DNA of 64,000 nt from Erythrocercus mccallii (GCA_013397435.1 VZRG01000434.1:368223-432222), one strand, 5' to 3'; positions 1 through 12,109 are shown, counted from the first letter of the stretch. A program made the numbers and translations. The notes: generated from the sequence alone by a model not told the origin.

Positions 1-1140
1 GCTTCTAATTAAATGGCAGCATTGTTTTCCTCAGATGGAATTATTAGAAAGCATCTTGAGTTATAATAGATGTGATAAACACAACATCCATTACTTTATT
101 CTGTATTGTTAAGAAACAATATTTAAAAGAGAATGTCTATTTGTCTTCATTTAATCAGAGAAAATGGAAAAAGACTTATCAAACTGAAGTATTTCAGTAT
201 GTACATATTCCAGATGACTTTCTTGAACACTATTTAAAAACATTTCTTCATGTTCCAGTAATCCCTATACCTTTTGGAAAACTTCTCTTCAGCTCATGTA
301 TTTTGGAGGCATATTTAAAAACAACAACAAAAACAAACCAACCAAACAAAAACAATCAGGAGAAAATAAGCTCTTAGCATGGTATTATTTGTTACTTAAA
401 TATTCCATTAAGGCATTCTGTAATTTAAAATAATCTGATTCTTGTAACAATTTAATAGCTTGATTTATAATTAAACTGTAGAGATTTAACAGTGTATTTT
501 GTACATTTTTGTACCCGTAACATCAGTCTTAAAGCACACACCACAGGACATCATCTAGCTTACAGATACTTAGGTGCTCAGCACCATTTACTGTTCTACC
601 AGTAGCCCTACAGAACCTAAATGTGAGCACACACTACACTGCAGTAATATCCTTTTGTGCTTTTGCTTGTAGCATGTAACTAGACAAAAGCAGGGTTATC
701 AAATGTTGAAAATTATCTCAGCTTTTCCTTACAGATTCAAACTTCAGGTGAAAGCATACTATGATGCCACTTCTACTGTGGTACCATGCCAAAAATCTGT
801 TCTATGTAACTACCATGCATTTGCAGACTTCAAGCAATTCACATCACATTCAAAATTATTTCTGATTTACAGCAGAGAACTTCACCACCACAGTCAGCCA
901 TATGTAATTTAATCTGTCCTGCAGTTCCTCAATAAATGGAAAAGTCTATTAGAGAAGGAAAAGGAAGTTAGGAAAAAATTTATCATGCATTAACAAATGT
1001 AATTGACTCTAGAGGTCCATTTTAATGTTTATCTATCATTGCACCTCAAATAAGATCCACTTATTTTAGCTTCACTGGTGGACTGGATTTTCATCCCAAG
1101 AGATATGAATGAGCCATGAAATGATTTAAAAAAATGTAAA
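1..1140. other. No gene seen
   Basis: AT-rich sequence with an A/C run at 318-357; open frames are short and without splice support. Confidence 0.6.
318..357. repeat. A/C-rich low-complexity run
   Basis: AACAACAACAAAAACAAACC followed by AACCAAACAAAAACAATC; simple A-rich repeat of AAAC/AACC units with no partner element seen. Confidence 0.8.
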
Positions 1141-1333
1141 TTAACATTGCACAAATATATATGTTACATACCGAGCTGTCAGATCCCACACTTTAAACAT
1201 CAAACTGAATCTGCAGCTCCCCAGTTTATATCTTTAGCACAACATATCCTCTCAAATATTAGCAACATAGCACAAGGACTGCAATGCACAGTATCATGCC
1301 ATACTTGCATTATACAGTGGTATAATGGTCACC

Positions 1334-1519
1334 TGTGTTCCATCCCCAGAAGGAACACTCCAGGTCAGTGGGAGCCTTATCCGCAGGAAGAACTTCTCAC
1401 CACAGCCTTGTACCAGACCCTTCTCAATCACATGGCCCAGAATAATGCACACAGTCTTCCAAATTACCCAACACATGGCTCTCTCAATGCCAGGGCTCCA
1501 CAGCAGATGAAAGATCTGT
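1334..1519 (-). other. Stop-free block with splice-like borders, minus strand
   Basis: The minus strand has gttgagcatatttacag before 186 open bases and ACACAG/gtgacc after them. The peptide includes LVQGCGEKFFLRIRLPLTWS. The plus strand is also open over 1147-1521, which is unusual in AT-rich sequence. It may be an exon of a gene lying to the left, or an unrecognised transposon fragment. Confidence 0.25.
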
Positions 1520-2310
1520 AAATATGCTCAACAGCATAGTCTTGTTTTCATCCCTGCTTTCATTTCACTACTGCAACCCAGCTATCACTATTTCATTCTC
1601 AGCAGTGCATGCAAAACCAGCCTTAAGGGTAGGTAATATACCATATTTTCCTTTTTAAGTATTAGTTACATTCACAACAGATTGTAGGAAGTGGACGTGG
1701 TCAGGTCATTCATTCATTTGTACTGCAACTTCCAGAAGCAGAAATTACCTGGGGGTCCCATCAGACAGCCCTTACCTTTGAGATTCAACAGTGTTGAACG
1801 CATTCTTATTTTCATACATTACATTCATGCATTCATTACAATACTTTTGTGCCCTACACCATCAACCTTGTATATTCAGTATTAAAAGTTATTCCTCAAA
1901 TTTGGGGATTTGAATGGTTTTGGATTGCTAAAAGTGCATGGGACTTGGCAATTTGGTGGGAACTGATATGTTGTAACTATTTCTGCACCTCACAAATTAC
2001 AAAGAGATTAAGCAATCATAAAAGTATCAGAAAGTGAGCAACAAAAATTCCAAAATATTTTGATAGTCACAAAATTATAACTGTTATTAATAATTTTTTT
2101 AAAACTTTGACCTATAAAAAAGGTGTAAGAACTAGCTTTTTTGATAATTATTCATTGATTTTAAAGTGGGAAAGTAAGTTTGCTAGTGTAAACTGTTTAT
2201 TTATTTTTTCAATAATTGAACAATCTCTTCTCACTAGCACTGAAGCTTTATGTAGATTAATGTTTTAAGGACAGCATACCTCCTCTTGGTTAATTTCTCT
2301 GACGAGCAGC

Positions 2311-2428
2311 GAGATAACAAGCTTGATCTCCCTTCCATTCTCAGTGAAATGGCCAACAATAGCTCAAATGTTATTTTAAGTGACTATAACTGGAACAGTC
2401 AAACAAAAGGTCACCCATTTTACTGGTA
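2311..2428 (+). other. Exon-like block with start codon, plus strand
   Basis: A fine acceptor (gatctcccttccattctcag) ends just before TGAAATGGCC. From the ATG the frame reads MANNSSNVILSDYNWNSQTK and on to a donor-like ACTG/gtatgg, staying open to 2600 if not spliced. The NNSS and NWNS sequons would suit an extracellular N-terminus. No partner exon was found on the plus strand before the CpG island, so this may be chance or a processed fragment. Confidence 0.25.
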
Positions 2429-2639
2429 TGGAAAAATACAGGATAGGCCTCCAAGCCTCCCAGGGCTTTTCAGTAGTTTGTATGATCAAAGGCGAGCAGA
2501 CTTTGACCTTAATACAAGTATCTTCCTATCTCCCCCATCCATACACATTATCTGCAATACAATTTTAGTCACTGTATTTTATAGTGATTTATACAAATAA
2601 ATGTGATTTATCTCAGAAGAAAAAAACCCAAACATCTCC

Positions 2640-5600
2640 AAGCATCCAAATACATTAATTACAAATGTACATGGATTTTTTTCTGTGAGTTACATCACAT
2701 AATATTATTGAGTCAGCAGAAGCAACTGAAAAACAACTAGGTTAATAGATGGAAGGCCATGCCTTTCTTTTTTTCAGATATGTTGTTCACTCACAGAGCT
2801 TTAGGCAACTAAAACGTCAATGTGTATAGAATTTACTGAAACAGATTTAATGATCTCCAAATGACAGGAATAGCTATTTGCTTGGGAAAAGCAGAGTCAC
2901 AGTTCACCTTCTGAAAAGATTGTTTTGTTACTATTATTGTGGGCATCCCACACTCTCACCTTCGTACTGAAATCTGTTTTTATTTATACCAGTAGTAAAG
3001 TTTTTAAAGAGAGCAACACATTTGTTGCACTGAAGCTACAGATTTCTTTAAATCCTAAGCTGAAAAAATCATTTGAGCCCTCCAATTTTTTAAAGAAATA
3101 TTTCAATTAGATTTGCTATGCTACAGCACTTCTTTTTTCTCTAATCCCCCTCATTTCTATATATGAGGTTCTATGTTTGAAGTTCCTCCTGGCTGGCTGA
3201 CAGTCTTGTTCCTTCATCAAGTTCATATTTCTGTCACTGACTTTATAGGATATGCACAACCTCTTACCCACGTACATCAGATGATGTTTTCTATGCCACC
3301 TATTCGTTCTTGCTCTTGATGATGAGTCTAAGCTGAGCAGCTCTTTCCCCGACTCCCTTAAAGAAAATTAAAGGAAATTCTTTAAAAACCTAAGTTAGAC
3401 CATCAAACAGGTCTCCAACAGTAACTCTGGGTCCCATGACCATCCATGAAAATACATACCCTTACTTCCCACGTAGAATAACATCCCCCAGCTATCACCC
3501 CTGTGACTTCCCTCCCATCACGCACATGCAAAATCCTACTGCAGCAGCATCACAAACTCTCCTACTTTCCATCTGATCTCCCCTATGCACGCTGGCCTAG
3601 CAAAAGGCAACAAATGCCATGGTGGTCATTACTAGAGGCCAGTCACAGTCACACAGACCCATTTCTTGCCCAATCTCTTCTCTAACCATCTGCCTGCTTC
3701 TGTCAGACCTGTATATGCATGCAACAGGGCTGGAGAGCACGCCCCTCTGCCAAAGTCATCTAGGAATTGGGCAAGCAGTTCAGAAGTTACTGGCAGGGTG
3801 GGAGGACGGGCTAATGGACAGATGGATGGACAGATGGAACAATTGCATAAGCAACCTTCCCTCAAACTAAAATAAAACTTTGAAGTCCCACCTGTTCCAC
3901 AAAGCATTTCATCAGCACTAGCCACTCCCCACTTCAAGGTTTTCTGTTTTATAAGAGGCTATACTGCATAAAGTACTAGCTTTAGTCTGTAGACTTACCG
4001 GATCAACACATTACTGACTGTACATCACGATGTACAGCCACAGCTCTCCATAAATAACTGCCTTTAAACACAAGCTGTACCCAAACAAGATTTCACAGTT
4101 AAGGAGAAAAAGAATGGTTGCATAAAAACATTATAATGGCATGTAATTTGAAATATCCTTTGAAATGATAATGCCAGCAAGGAAAGGAGAAAGAAAGCAT
4201 GAGCTTTGAGGCAGGGTTTTTTTCAGGTTGTCCATTTTTTTTGTCTTGGGAGGGGTCTGTTTTGTTTTTCAAGAAATACTAAAAGAAGCAGAGAAGTAAA
4301 AATAAAGACTACTACCAATTAAAGGATCTGCAAAGGCGTCTTGCATCTCAACAGCCTAAGATTGTGTGAAGGAATAGAGAAGAAGCTGTGCTAGATGAAC
4401 AGATGGATCAGGAAAGTGTGAAGAGGTCCATAAGGTAGACTCAAGTTTTTAAAGCATGAAACTTCTGAAGCCATCACAGATTCATTGTAGGTGTTTTTAT
4501 AAAAGGATTAGTTAAGGTCAGGGGATTTGGGGGTTTCTTTGTTTTTTTTGAAAAAGCTTATAGATGTAGGTAGATAACAGCATACCACACGTACGTGTCT
4601 GGAGTGGTGGATTTGGGAACACTCCATCCTTGTCTGACCTGCAAGGCAAGGAAGACTGGAAGCATTTTTGCAGAGGTTAAGCAAACATCCTGATGGCAAC
4701 ATTGTGCATGTGGTAGATCAAGAGTAGAATCAAAAATAGAGGCAGATTAGAGCGAAGAGAAAAGGGAAGAAAAAAAAAAAGCCTGCTTGCACCAAAGACA
4801 TGTTTCGTTTTAGTCAGAATTCTCTTTTTAAGTGCTCAAGAGGAAAAAAAATGCAACAGTGTCATTAAAATGAGCTGAGCAGGCAAATGTGTGTTCCCCA
4901 GAAAAAAAATAATAATTTAATTTCACATGACTTCTTCCAACTGACATTTTAAGAATAAACATACTTTTAGGAAAATACTGCTTTTGAGCAGAAGGTCTAC
5001 CTAGAAAACCTCCTTAGGGCCCTTTTCCATCACTGATGTTCATCATCACTTCAAAATACCCTACACAAGCCTAGTAAAAACAGCAGTAGAAAGTTAGAGA
5101 GGGAGTATTCTGTATTTATTAATAGATTCAGCCTCATTTCAGTAAACGCCCATCTTGCAATAAAAAAGGTTATAATTAAAAGTACTGTTATGTTCTGAGG
5201 TTCACAACTGAAAATTAGTAACAGCTACTGTCATTGTTATGACAATTGCCTAGTTTTTGATTAACAAACAGCCTTAACTTTTGGATGAATAATCCAATAT
5301 ACAAATAACCCAACCCATAAGCACAATAAACCATTTTTCATCTCAAATGGTATACAACGTTAAAAGCAAACTTGTTGTAATGTATTATAAACCTATGCCT
5401 ATCTCCTGTTCATCATCATTACATTTATATTTACACAACACAGAAAACACTGAACAGCTTCCACTAGGCCTACCAACTACTTTGAACAACATCAACTTGA
5501 AATATCAGTTAAGATGTGTTAAAAACAGTTTCATATACTATACAAGCTGCTCTATGTTTTGAAAACTTTAAGATTTCTTCACCTCTGTAAGGGGTCACAA

Positions 5601-5940
5601 AGTCAGATGGGCCTCAATCCTGCATAGAGTCTTGTATAAGCGACGTAACTGAAGTTAAACACATGCTGAACTCACCAGGTGCACAAATATTTGTAGAGAG
5701 GGCTTAAGAGACTCTGGGGAATAAACAAAATGCTGCCAAGTGTTCAAAATAAAAAATGGAAAAGGAAAATTTTCCTGCCATTTGTTTTTAGCTACTGGAA
5801 AGTTTTACTGAACACAGCAGGTGTTACACACAAGTGTAAAAGGTCTGACAAGAAGAGCTTTAGGAACAGCTATGACATGCCCCCACCTTCCATGCACCCC
5901 ACTTTTGCTATTAATATATCAGTTAATAGCCAAAAATGCA
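2640..5940. other. No gene seen
   Basis: AT-rich non-coding sequence. A short imperfect GGAC/AGAT run lies at 3817-3838. A good minus-strand donor (GATCCG/gtaagt, 4000) has an upstream acceptor at about 4075, but all three phases between them contain stops, so it is not a coding exon. Confidence 0.6.
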
Positions 5941-5945
5941 GCCTA

Positions 5946-6015
5946 CAAGAACAAACAAACAAGAAAACCCACAAAACCAACCAACCCCAAAAACAAACCA
6001 AACAACCAAAAAACG
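5946..6015. repeat. A/C-rich low-complexity run
   Basis: Irregular AAAC/AACC units over about 70 bases. It lies just past the presumed poly(A) cleavage site of the minus-strand gene (about 6125), on its downstream side. Confidence 0.8.
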
Positions 6016-6146
6016 ACTCTCACCATCTTGAAAGAAGCAGAATGACCAAACTACACTACACTTACTCCTAGAAAATGCCTGTGACAAACCTGCAATTAAC
6101 ATGATATGCTGCAACATGCAAGATACTCTTGCCAGGCATGCTGGGA

Positions 6147-6152
6147 TTTATT
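6147..6152 (-). terminator. Poly(A) signal AATAAA of the minus-strand gene
   Basis: The minus strand reads CTTACAATAAATCCC about 60 bases after the stop codon at 6212. The position is right for a short 3' untranslated region, with cleavage expected near 6125-6135. AATAAA is common by chance in AT-rich DNA, so support comes from its place after the exon chain. Confidence 0.4.
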
Positions 6153-6211
6153 GTAAGAGCCAGCAGAGGGTAATACCCAAATCCTTCCAGCAGACTTTTG
6201 AAGTTTGTCTA

Positions 6212-6252
6212 CTACAGATCTCCCACCAGAACACCATCCTCTTCACCACCAT
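6212..6252 (-). CDS. Candidate terminal coding exon with stop codon
   Basis: A strong acceptor (a long pyrimidine tract, cacctcttctctcctctccc, then ttttcatctggatgcatttctag) precedes an open frame reading GGEEDGVLVGDL and a TAG stop at 6214-6212, followed immediately by a second TAG. It continues the phase of the block at 6635. The acidic short tail followed by a compact 3' UTR and a poly(A) signal makes a plausible protein end. Reading it as part of the same gene is inference. Confidence 0.4.
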
Positions 6253-6634
6253 CTAGAAATGCATCCAGATGAAAAGGGAGAGGAGAGAAGAGGTGCAGCA
6301 CACACCACCAAGCATCATGAGCCCCCAGCACTTGGGGCACACTGGACCTTCTGCTCTACCAAAACCAGCATAGTGCTGATGTATGCTGAGGCAAACACAG
6401 GAGCTTTTGAGAAGTGAATTACATGAAAAATACACAAAAAATAAATATGATCTTCTTAAGATTAGGAAATTAGCAGCAAGTAGAAAGCTTATAAACACAA
6501 ATTTACTATGCTATCAAGCTTAATTCAAAAGATTCTGTGCTTAAAAGATAAATATATAGAAGTATAAAGCTTAAAACGCGGGCAGTTATTTTGCAGCCAT
6601 GAAATCAGATTGGTTTTAAAAGTTAAAATATTAC

Positions 6635-6697
6635 CCAGAATATCACATGCAGGCCAAACAGAAGGATCTACTCTCTCAAAGTCAGGAAGTGATGAGA
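6635..6697 (-). CDS. Candidate exon encoding SSLPDFERVDPSVWPACDIL
   Basis: The acceptor attgagggtgtttcag precedes 63 bases ending ATTCTGG followed by gtaata. Only one frame is open; the other two stop inside the block. The peptide SSLPDFERVDPSVWPACDIL is balanced and protein-like. One spare G remains and joins the next block to give Asp. Together with the blocks at 7194 and 6212 it forms a phase-consistent three-exon run. Confidence 0.45.
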
Positions 6698-7193
6698 CTG
6701 AAACACCCTCAATGATGTACATTCACTTACTTTGCATATAAAGTGGGACTTTACAGCTCAGGAGTTGCTCACTTCATAAGCACTAGCTCAAAGTAAACTA
6801 AACACACTGAAAAACTCTGGGTGTTTCTACGCCAGATATCAATCCCAGAGAACCATGAATTTAGTAAGCACTTTAAAAAAATCCATTTTAGGATCCCAGC
6901 TTCTATGAATTTGATGGTGAAGTCAGCCAAAACATACTTCTACACAGAAATCATATTAAGTGTAAACTGTTTCTCCAAATTCACTAAGAAATGTGCAGTT
7001 CCTACAATACAGGATGACTTTTAAACACTGACACCTAATTATGAAGAGGAGAAAAGAGTGAAAAAAGTTTTGGTTTCATATTTGAGCTCCAATAAATATT
7101 TTTTGATGCTTAATAGTTGAATAAATATTTTATTCTATGGAACCTTGCAGCCACATCTTCCCCTTCCTTTCGCTGAATACAGCAGTGTGTTAC

Positions 7194-7220
7194 CATCAGC
7201 ATCTGTACTACTACAGTCAT
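7194..7220 (-). CDS. Candidate 27-nt microexon, acidic peptide
   Basis: The acceptor cactgtctcaatgtgttcttacag precedes 27 bases ending GCTGATG, followed by gtaaca. Read with two leading bases it encodes DCSSTDAD and leaves one base, giving exactly the phase of the next block at 6697, where the joined codon is GTC (Val). Small size makes this call uncertain; the phase match is the main support. Its donor lacks G at +5. Confidence 0.35.
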
Positions 7221-7810
7221 CTGTAAGAACACATTGAGACAGTGATACAATATACCAAAATAATGGAGCTCTATGTGGCTGGCATACTGAAGATTCAGTT
7301 AAAAATTGATTAACAGTTTGAGGTTTTTCTCTACCCCTCCTCCTTTTTTTTTTTTTTAAATAATATTGCCAAGCAAGTATTTCTTGTAAATGCAAAAAAA
7401 CCCTACATCACCACATTAAGATTACATTATTTTCTCCAAATAAGTGTCAGTGTTAAATTAAGTTATCCTATTCTTATTAATAAATAACTAAAGGATTAAA
7501 TTTCAAGACACTAGTAGGCAATTCCAACACTAAAAGGCTGTATTAGGAATTCAAATTTGAAGCCAAGATGGAACACACAAGTATCTCTGCTGAAGTAAGG
7601 TTAGAAAAATAAATCTAATTACACTAAAGGTAGAATTAAAAGCTTCTGGGAATCTAAGAGTTCAGTATCACAGAAAGTCATCATATAATAACTAATCCAT
7701 ATGCATTTTCCTCATTTTAAAACACAGCAATAGATTTTTTTTACTCCCCGTCAGCTAAACATAACTTAGATCTCAAATGCCACATGATTGAGAAGAGGAA
7801 CACAACTAAC

Positions 7811-7913
7811 CTGAGACCCTGTACATTCACTTCTGAAAGTTACTTTGCCTAAAGGAAACAGGCATGGAAGTTCTCTGAAAGCTAATCTATTTCCAATGAA
7901 ATTCTCACAGTTG
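7811..7913 (-). CDS. Weak candidate exon, minus strand
   Basis: The pyrimidine-rich tract tttttttcctcccttcttggaag precedes an open stretch of 103 bases that ends TCTCAG followed by gttagt. It fits the phase left by the block at 10161 and ends in phase 0. The peptide includes NCENFIGNRLAFRELPCLF. A second in-frame acceptor at 7874 would shorten it. It is not phase-compatible with the block at 8294, so at most one of the two belongs with 10161 directly. Confidence 0.2.
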
Positions 7914-8293
7914 CTTCCAAGAAGGGAGGAAAAAAATATATGCAATATTTCTATAGCAACACAGTTTAAGACATGCAGCACCTCTTACACTTATTTTGTT
8001 CTTTCATTGTGACTTAGTCAAGATATTTAACACAACTATTTTTGCCATGCTAAAATATCTTCATTAGCAGTGACAAAGAAATAGATTATCATGTTCTAAG
8101 ATTTAAAAAATATTGTTAAAAGCTGAATACATTAGTCTTGTGAACATACAGAACGGTAACATTTTTCCTTCATACACATTTATCATGCAACTGCACAGAC
8201 TCAGCAATAGGGCTGATATTGTAACAGTGATTTCCTCAGTTTCGGTATTATTTTAATATTTGTTTTAATTTATATTATAAAATTAATGCTTAC

Positions 8294-8349
8294 TGCTTCT
8301 GATGCAGAAAGCTGGTATAACCATTCACAAACAAATCTTAATTTAGATA
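8294..8349 (-). CDS. Candidate exon encoding SKLRFVCEWLYQLSASEA
   Basis: On the minus strand the acceptor ctgatactttag precedes 56 bases ending GAAGCA followed by gtaagc, a strong donor. Two bases finish a codon and 18 full codons follow, ending in phase 0. The frame stays open about 60 bases upstream of the acceptor too. The peptide SKLRFVCEWLYQLSASEA has a composition typical of a folded helix. Phase does not connect directly to 10161 (which ends with two spare bases) or to 7220 (which needs one), so linking exons are missing if all are real. Confidence 0.35.
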
Positions 8350-9064
8350 CTAAAGTATCAGAGTTAAAATACAGAATTTGGAGCCAGGAAATTAATTTTA
8401 TTATTCATTATATTACGAACTCTCATTCTCATGTTAGAAATAACATCAGAATGATGATGTTCTGAAGTAAAAATCAATATAATAATCTAGAGTTTATAGG
8501 TTTAGCTCACAGGTAATACTAAAATTCTCAAATAGAAATTTCGACAAATATAAGGCATTCTTGTTCCTTTCACATGATGAACACATAGTTCACAATGACT
8601 TAATTTATCCTCCATGTCAACACATTTCCAGGGTAGTTCTCTCTCATTACTGTTTCATGACCCATGTTCATACTTCACGTACAATAAGCATATAACAAAA
8701 AAAAATCATAAATAAGAATTCATATCCTAGTCAGAACTTAAATTGTACCTGGGAAAAACTGCTGGTTAGGTCTTTTCTGTCCAGATTTTTACTGCTGTTT
8801 TACGTTTGAGAGAGAGTGAACCCAGTGCTTACATATGAACAGTTTTCAAGAGTTTCCATATATAGTCAGTATTATAAATAGTTATTTTTATAACAGCACT
8901 GAACTGACTTTTCAATATATATAGAGAGGATGTTTTCTGCTTACAGAAATTATTCTGTTATTCTACTTTCTACTTCCAGTCTTAGCTCTCCTCCCACTCA
9001 CATGGTCTTGCTCCATACAACAACAGAAACAGCCACTGCTAGTGTAAGGCTACCCTGGGACTAC

Positions 9065-9440
9065 AGTTCACAGAACACCAGGTAGGAAGAGACCTCAAGG
9101 ATCATTTGGCCCAACCTTTCCTGGGAAAAGTACAATCGAGACAAGATGGCCCAGGACTCTCTCCAGCTGTGTCTTACAAGTATACAGTGTTGGGGAATCC
9201 AAGTTTCCTGGGAAGATTATTCCTTCAGCTGATTGCTCCTGTTGTGAAAAATTTTCCTCTCATGTCCCATTAGAATATCCCCAGGAGTAACTAGTACCCA
9301 TCACCTCCCATCTTTTCCATGGGACTCCTTGCAAAAGGGGTCTCCATATTCTTTGTAGGCTCCCTTTAAACACCGGAACATGCTGTTAATTAGATCAGTG
9401 CTCCAAAAGTTTCCATCAGACTAACCCAAGCCTCTATTTT
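9065..9440 (-). mobile_element. CR1-type LINE 3' fragment, antisense
   Basis: The plus strand reads TTCACAGAACACCAGGTAGG and then AAGAGACCTCAAGGATCATTTGGCCCAACC, followed by segments such as 'ccaagtttcctgggaagattattcc' and 'ctccttgcaaaaggggtctcc ... gtaggctccctttaaac' that match in order the reverse complement of an avian CR1 3' end as I know it. The copy is truncated at its 5' end and quite diverged. It sits in the large intron between the candidate exons at 10064 and 8349. Confidence 0.8.
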
Positions 9441-10063
9441 ATAAAGAGGCTCTCTTTATACTGATCATACAGTTTTTTACACTTCCCTGTAGCTGGTAAA
9501 GAAAGCTTATGAAATGTATAATCTCAAGGGTTTTGTTAGGAACATACAGCGAGAGTATGCATTGCAGTATCAAAGTCTCCAAGTCTACTTTTCCCCCATT
9601 ATTATTAAACTAAACTGATAGGATCTATGAGAACATTAAAAAGTATCTGCAATTTCTTTGTTTCAACACCAAGTTTTGAAAACTAAGCCAGGGCACATCA
9701 GCTACAACATTAACAGGTTTATTGTAACTCTCATTTTAAAGTCAGACAAAAGGAATCAAAACAATATCTAGTTTCAGCTTCCATAAAATTCCTATCTAAA
9801 ATGTTAAAGAAAACCTTTAACATAAACTAACCATGGATTATATATCAGATTCACTAAAACTGTCCACATTAAGTCAAAAAACAAGCATAATGCAAATATT
9901 TTTACATGTGTATTTTTAAAGATAACTGCTTTCAACAGCAGGTCCAACACCGACTGAAATGAATTCTAAAATATCTAAAACATGGTATAGCATTTGCTCT
10001 TTGCAACTCTTGATTTCTACAGCTTTAGATTTTTCTATGCTTCTATAAAATATGGTCTTTCAC

Positions 10064-10096
10064 CAGTTGTAGTGTGCCATCCAGTTCTTCTGCATG
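10064..10096 (-). CDS. Possible 33-nt small exon
   Basis: A very good acceptor (ccttagatttttctag) precedes 33 bases ending CAACTG and then gtgaaa. In phase 0 the peptide is HAEELDGTLQL, which looks protein-like. In the phase left by the block at 10161 it would read MQKNWMAHYN. The intron to the block at 10161 would be only 64 bases, shorter than most vertebrate introns, so the two may be alternatives rather than neighbours in one transcript. Unreadthrough would stop soon after (VKDHIL then stop in phase 0). Confidence 0.25.
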
Positions 10097-10160
10097 CTAG
10101 AAAAATCTAAGGAGCTAAATCAAGGCAACCAAGATTTTGACACAATTCTGATGTAATTAC

Positions 10161-10365
10161 CTAAATACTATAGTTTCAGATAAATACTGACAAGCCAGGC
10201 CGTATTCTTGAGAGTTATTTAATGTGGAGGCTTCTTGAGGCAAGAGATCTCTCCTTGGAGAACATCTTGCCAGAAGTACAGAGCGGGAGATTTTCCTTCC
10301 TATTGCCAAATGAGCAAAATGAGAGAAATTTCGAACACCCACACAACTAGAGGTAGTATTTAAGT
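10161..10365 (-). CDS. Stop-free exon, Arg/Ser-rich N-terminal segment
   Basis: Seen: on the minus strand an acceptor ccttttctattgtacag precedes 205 bases that are open in only one frame (the others stop within 21 bases) and end TTTAG followed by gtaatt. Two bases complete a codon from the previous exon and two are left at the end. The peptide starts LNTTSSCVGVRNFSHFAHLA and goes on IGRKISRSVLLARCSPRRDL. It has nine basic and few acidic residues, no transmembrane-like run and no domain I recognise. Inferred: with the candidate exon at 11124 it would form an N-terminus resembling a mitochondrial targeting sequence. This is the best single exon call on the left side of the window. Confidence 0.5.
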
Positions 10366-11123
10366 CTGTACAATAGAAAAGGCCAATACTTTTCTTATTC
10401 AATCCACCTATTAAAAATGGCACTTCGTGCTTCTACTACACACAAATATATTTTATAAAAAGCCTGCTTTTTTTTGCCAACTGCAGATCTTTTTGCTGTT
10501 AAAAGCACGCACACTAAGACAAGAGCAATCTTAATGATCATGCTGTTTTAGGCAAACCCAAAAGACTATTTGAAATCCTAAATTTTAACACACGCCAAAT
10601 CTGGGTAATAAATACTTAAATGTACACACAGACAGTAAAATAAAGTGGGACTTGTAGATTGTACTAGCCAAGGAGCTAGCCACATACAGCTGGCCACATA
10701 CAATTTGATCGCTCATGACACTGGAAGCTGGTGGTGCTCAACAACTCTCTGAAAAACAGCAGAGAGGCATGAGGAAAACAAAAGAAACTAACAGGACAAT
10801 TTTAAACTTCTCTCCTGCAATACTGCAGAGCCACTTGTGGTCTGCTTTTATCAGTGTGCCAATGGATTTTTGCAGCCCTCCTCTGTTGTACATTCTCTTC
10901 CAACCTATTTGAGACCTTGCAAAGCTTTACTAGATAAACATGTATTTGTAATAAATTACTCTTCCGGATGTAACCGTGACTAATGTATTACCATCCTGAC
11001 AAGCCTACTGAGTCCAAGTCAGGTAATAGCTTCCCTGGCCCGAGGCACAGCACCCAGGAATATGCACGATCATTACTAATTTCACCATGGCAGTTGCAGG
11101 CTGTTGCTGCCTCAGACAGCTAC

Positions 11124-11175
11124 CTGCCGCAGCCATGGTCGGCACTGCACGATGCAGACAGGAGGAGGATCTCTG
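11124..11175 (-). CDS. Candidate start-codon exon of the minus-strand gene
   Basis: The minus strand reads GCCGACC ATG GCT GCG GCA G and then gtagct. The ATG at 11136-11134 is in good initiation context (C at -3 is not ideal, but G at +4). The single base left over after Met-Ala-Ala-Ala matches the phase needed by the next block at 10365, where it would give Asp. The upstream acceptor could be CCTTGCTCGCAG near 11175. The donor gtagct is weak because it lacks the usual G at +5. Other ATG exons nearer the island are possible. Confidence 0.3.
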
Positions 11176-11586
11176 CGAGCAAGGCTGGAGTAGTTCAGCA
11201 ACAGCGTGCAGAGCCCTCACATTCGTAAAGAGAACGGAATGGGAGCTCCTCCAGCCCTAAAAGAGGCATTGCTGCAGATACACAAAACCCTGCTTGAAAA
11301 AAAATCTTTTTGCTTTCCATATACTCCAAGGACAGCAAGAGGTTTCCCTGCTCAACCACCGATACAGAAGATGAAAGCTGAGAGCAGAAGCAAGGAATAG
11401 CCCAGCAACGGGAATCCCGGCATCCCTGATCTTCCCAGCGGCTGGAGGTGAGGAGCAGCCTTCTCTCCTGGGTGTTGTCCCCTCTGATGCTCTCCATCAC
11501 CACCTGCCTACCTTGGAACAACTAGTACGTTTTCTCACAACTGGCACCGACAATGCACAAACCCAGCAACAGGGCGACTGATTAAA

Positions 11587-11634
11587 ATAAAAAACAAACC
11601 CAAAAAACACACAAAAAAACCCCAAATCCACCCA
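11587..11634. repeat. A/C-rich low-complexity run
   Basis: AAAACAAACCCAAAAAACAC-type sequence immediately left of CpG island 1. Confidence 0.75.
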
Positions 11635-12109
11635 ACAGAGAAACACCGCCTGCCCCAAATCGTAATAATCTATGGAGCATCTTTTTTAGAAAAAGCCCTA
11701 AGCCCTTCCAGTGCGATGGAAGAACGTATTAGGAAGGAAGCGAGGAGAGCTCGCGCAAGACACGGCTCAGGGGCGGAATCCCACGGGCGGAATCCCTCGG
11801 GCGGCCGCTCCCCCCGCCCCAGGGCACCACCGGCCGGACCGAGGGCGGGCCGCGCCCGCCGGCTCTGCCCCCTCCCGAGGCGGGCGGCCGCGGACCCCGC
11901 CGGGCACCGCAGCCTCACCCCCGGGCCCTTCCCGGCCCCTCGGGCGCACCTGGGCTCGGAGCGGGGCGCAGACACCGACCGGCCCCGGCGGGGTGGGAGG
12001 AGGGCGACAGGCGGCTGCCAGCGGCGGAGGGGGAATCGCGGCTGGCCGGGAAGGAGAGGAGACGGACAGGGAGCCGAAGGAAGGGGCGAGGCGCGAGGTT
12101 GCCTCGCCG

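Noticed and set aside
4001..4075. Exon-like block with strong donor (CCG/gtaagt), minus strand
   Set aside because: Every phase contains a stop codon between the acceptor candidates and the donor, so it cannot be an internal coding exon.
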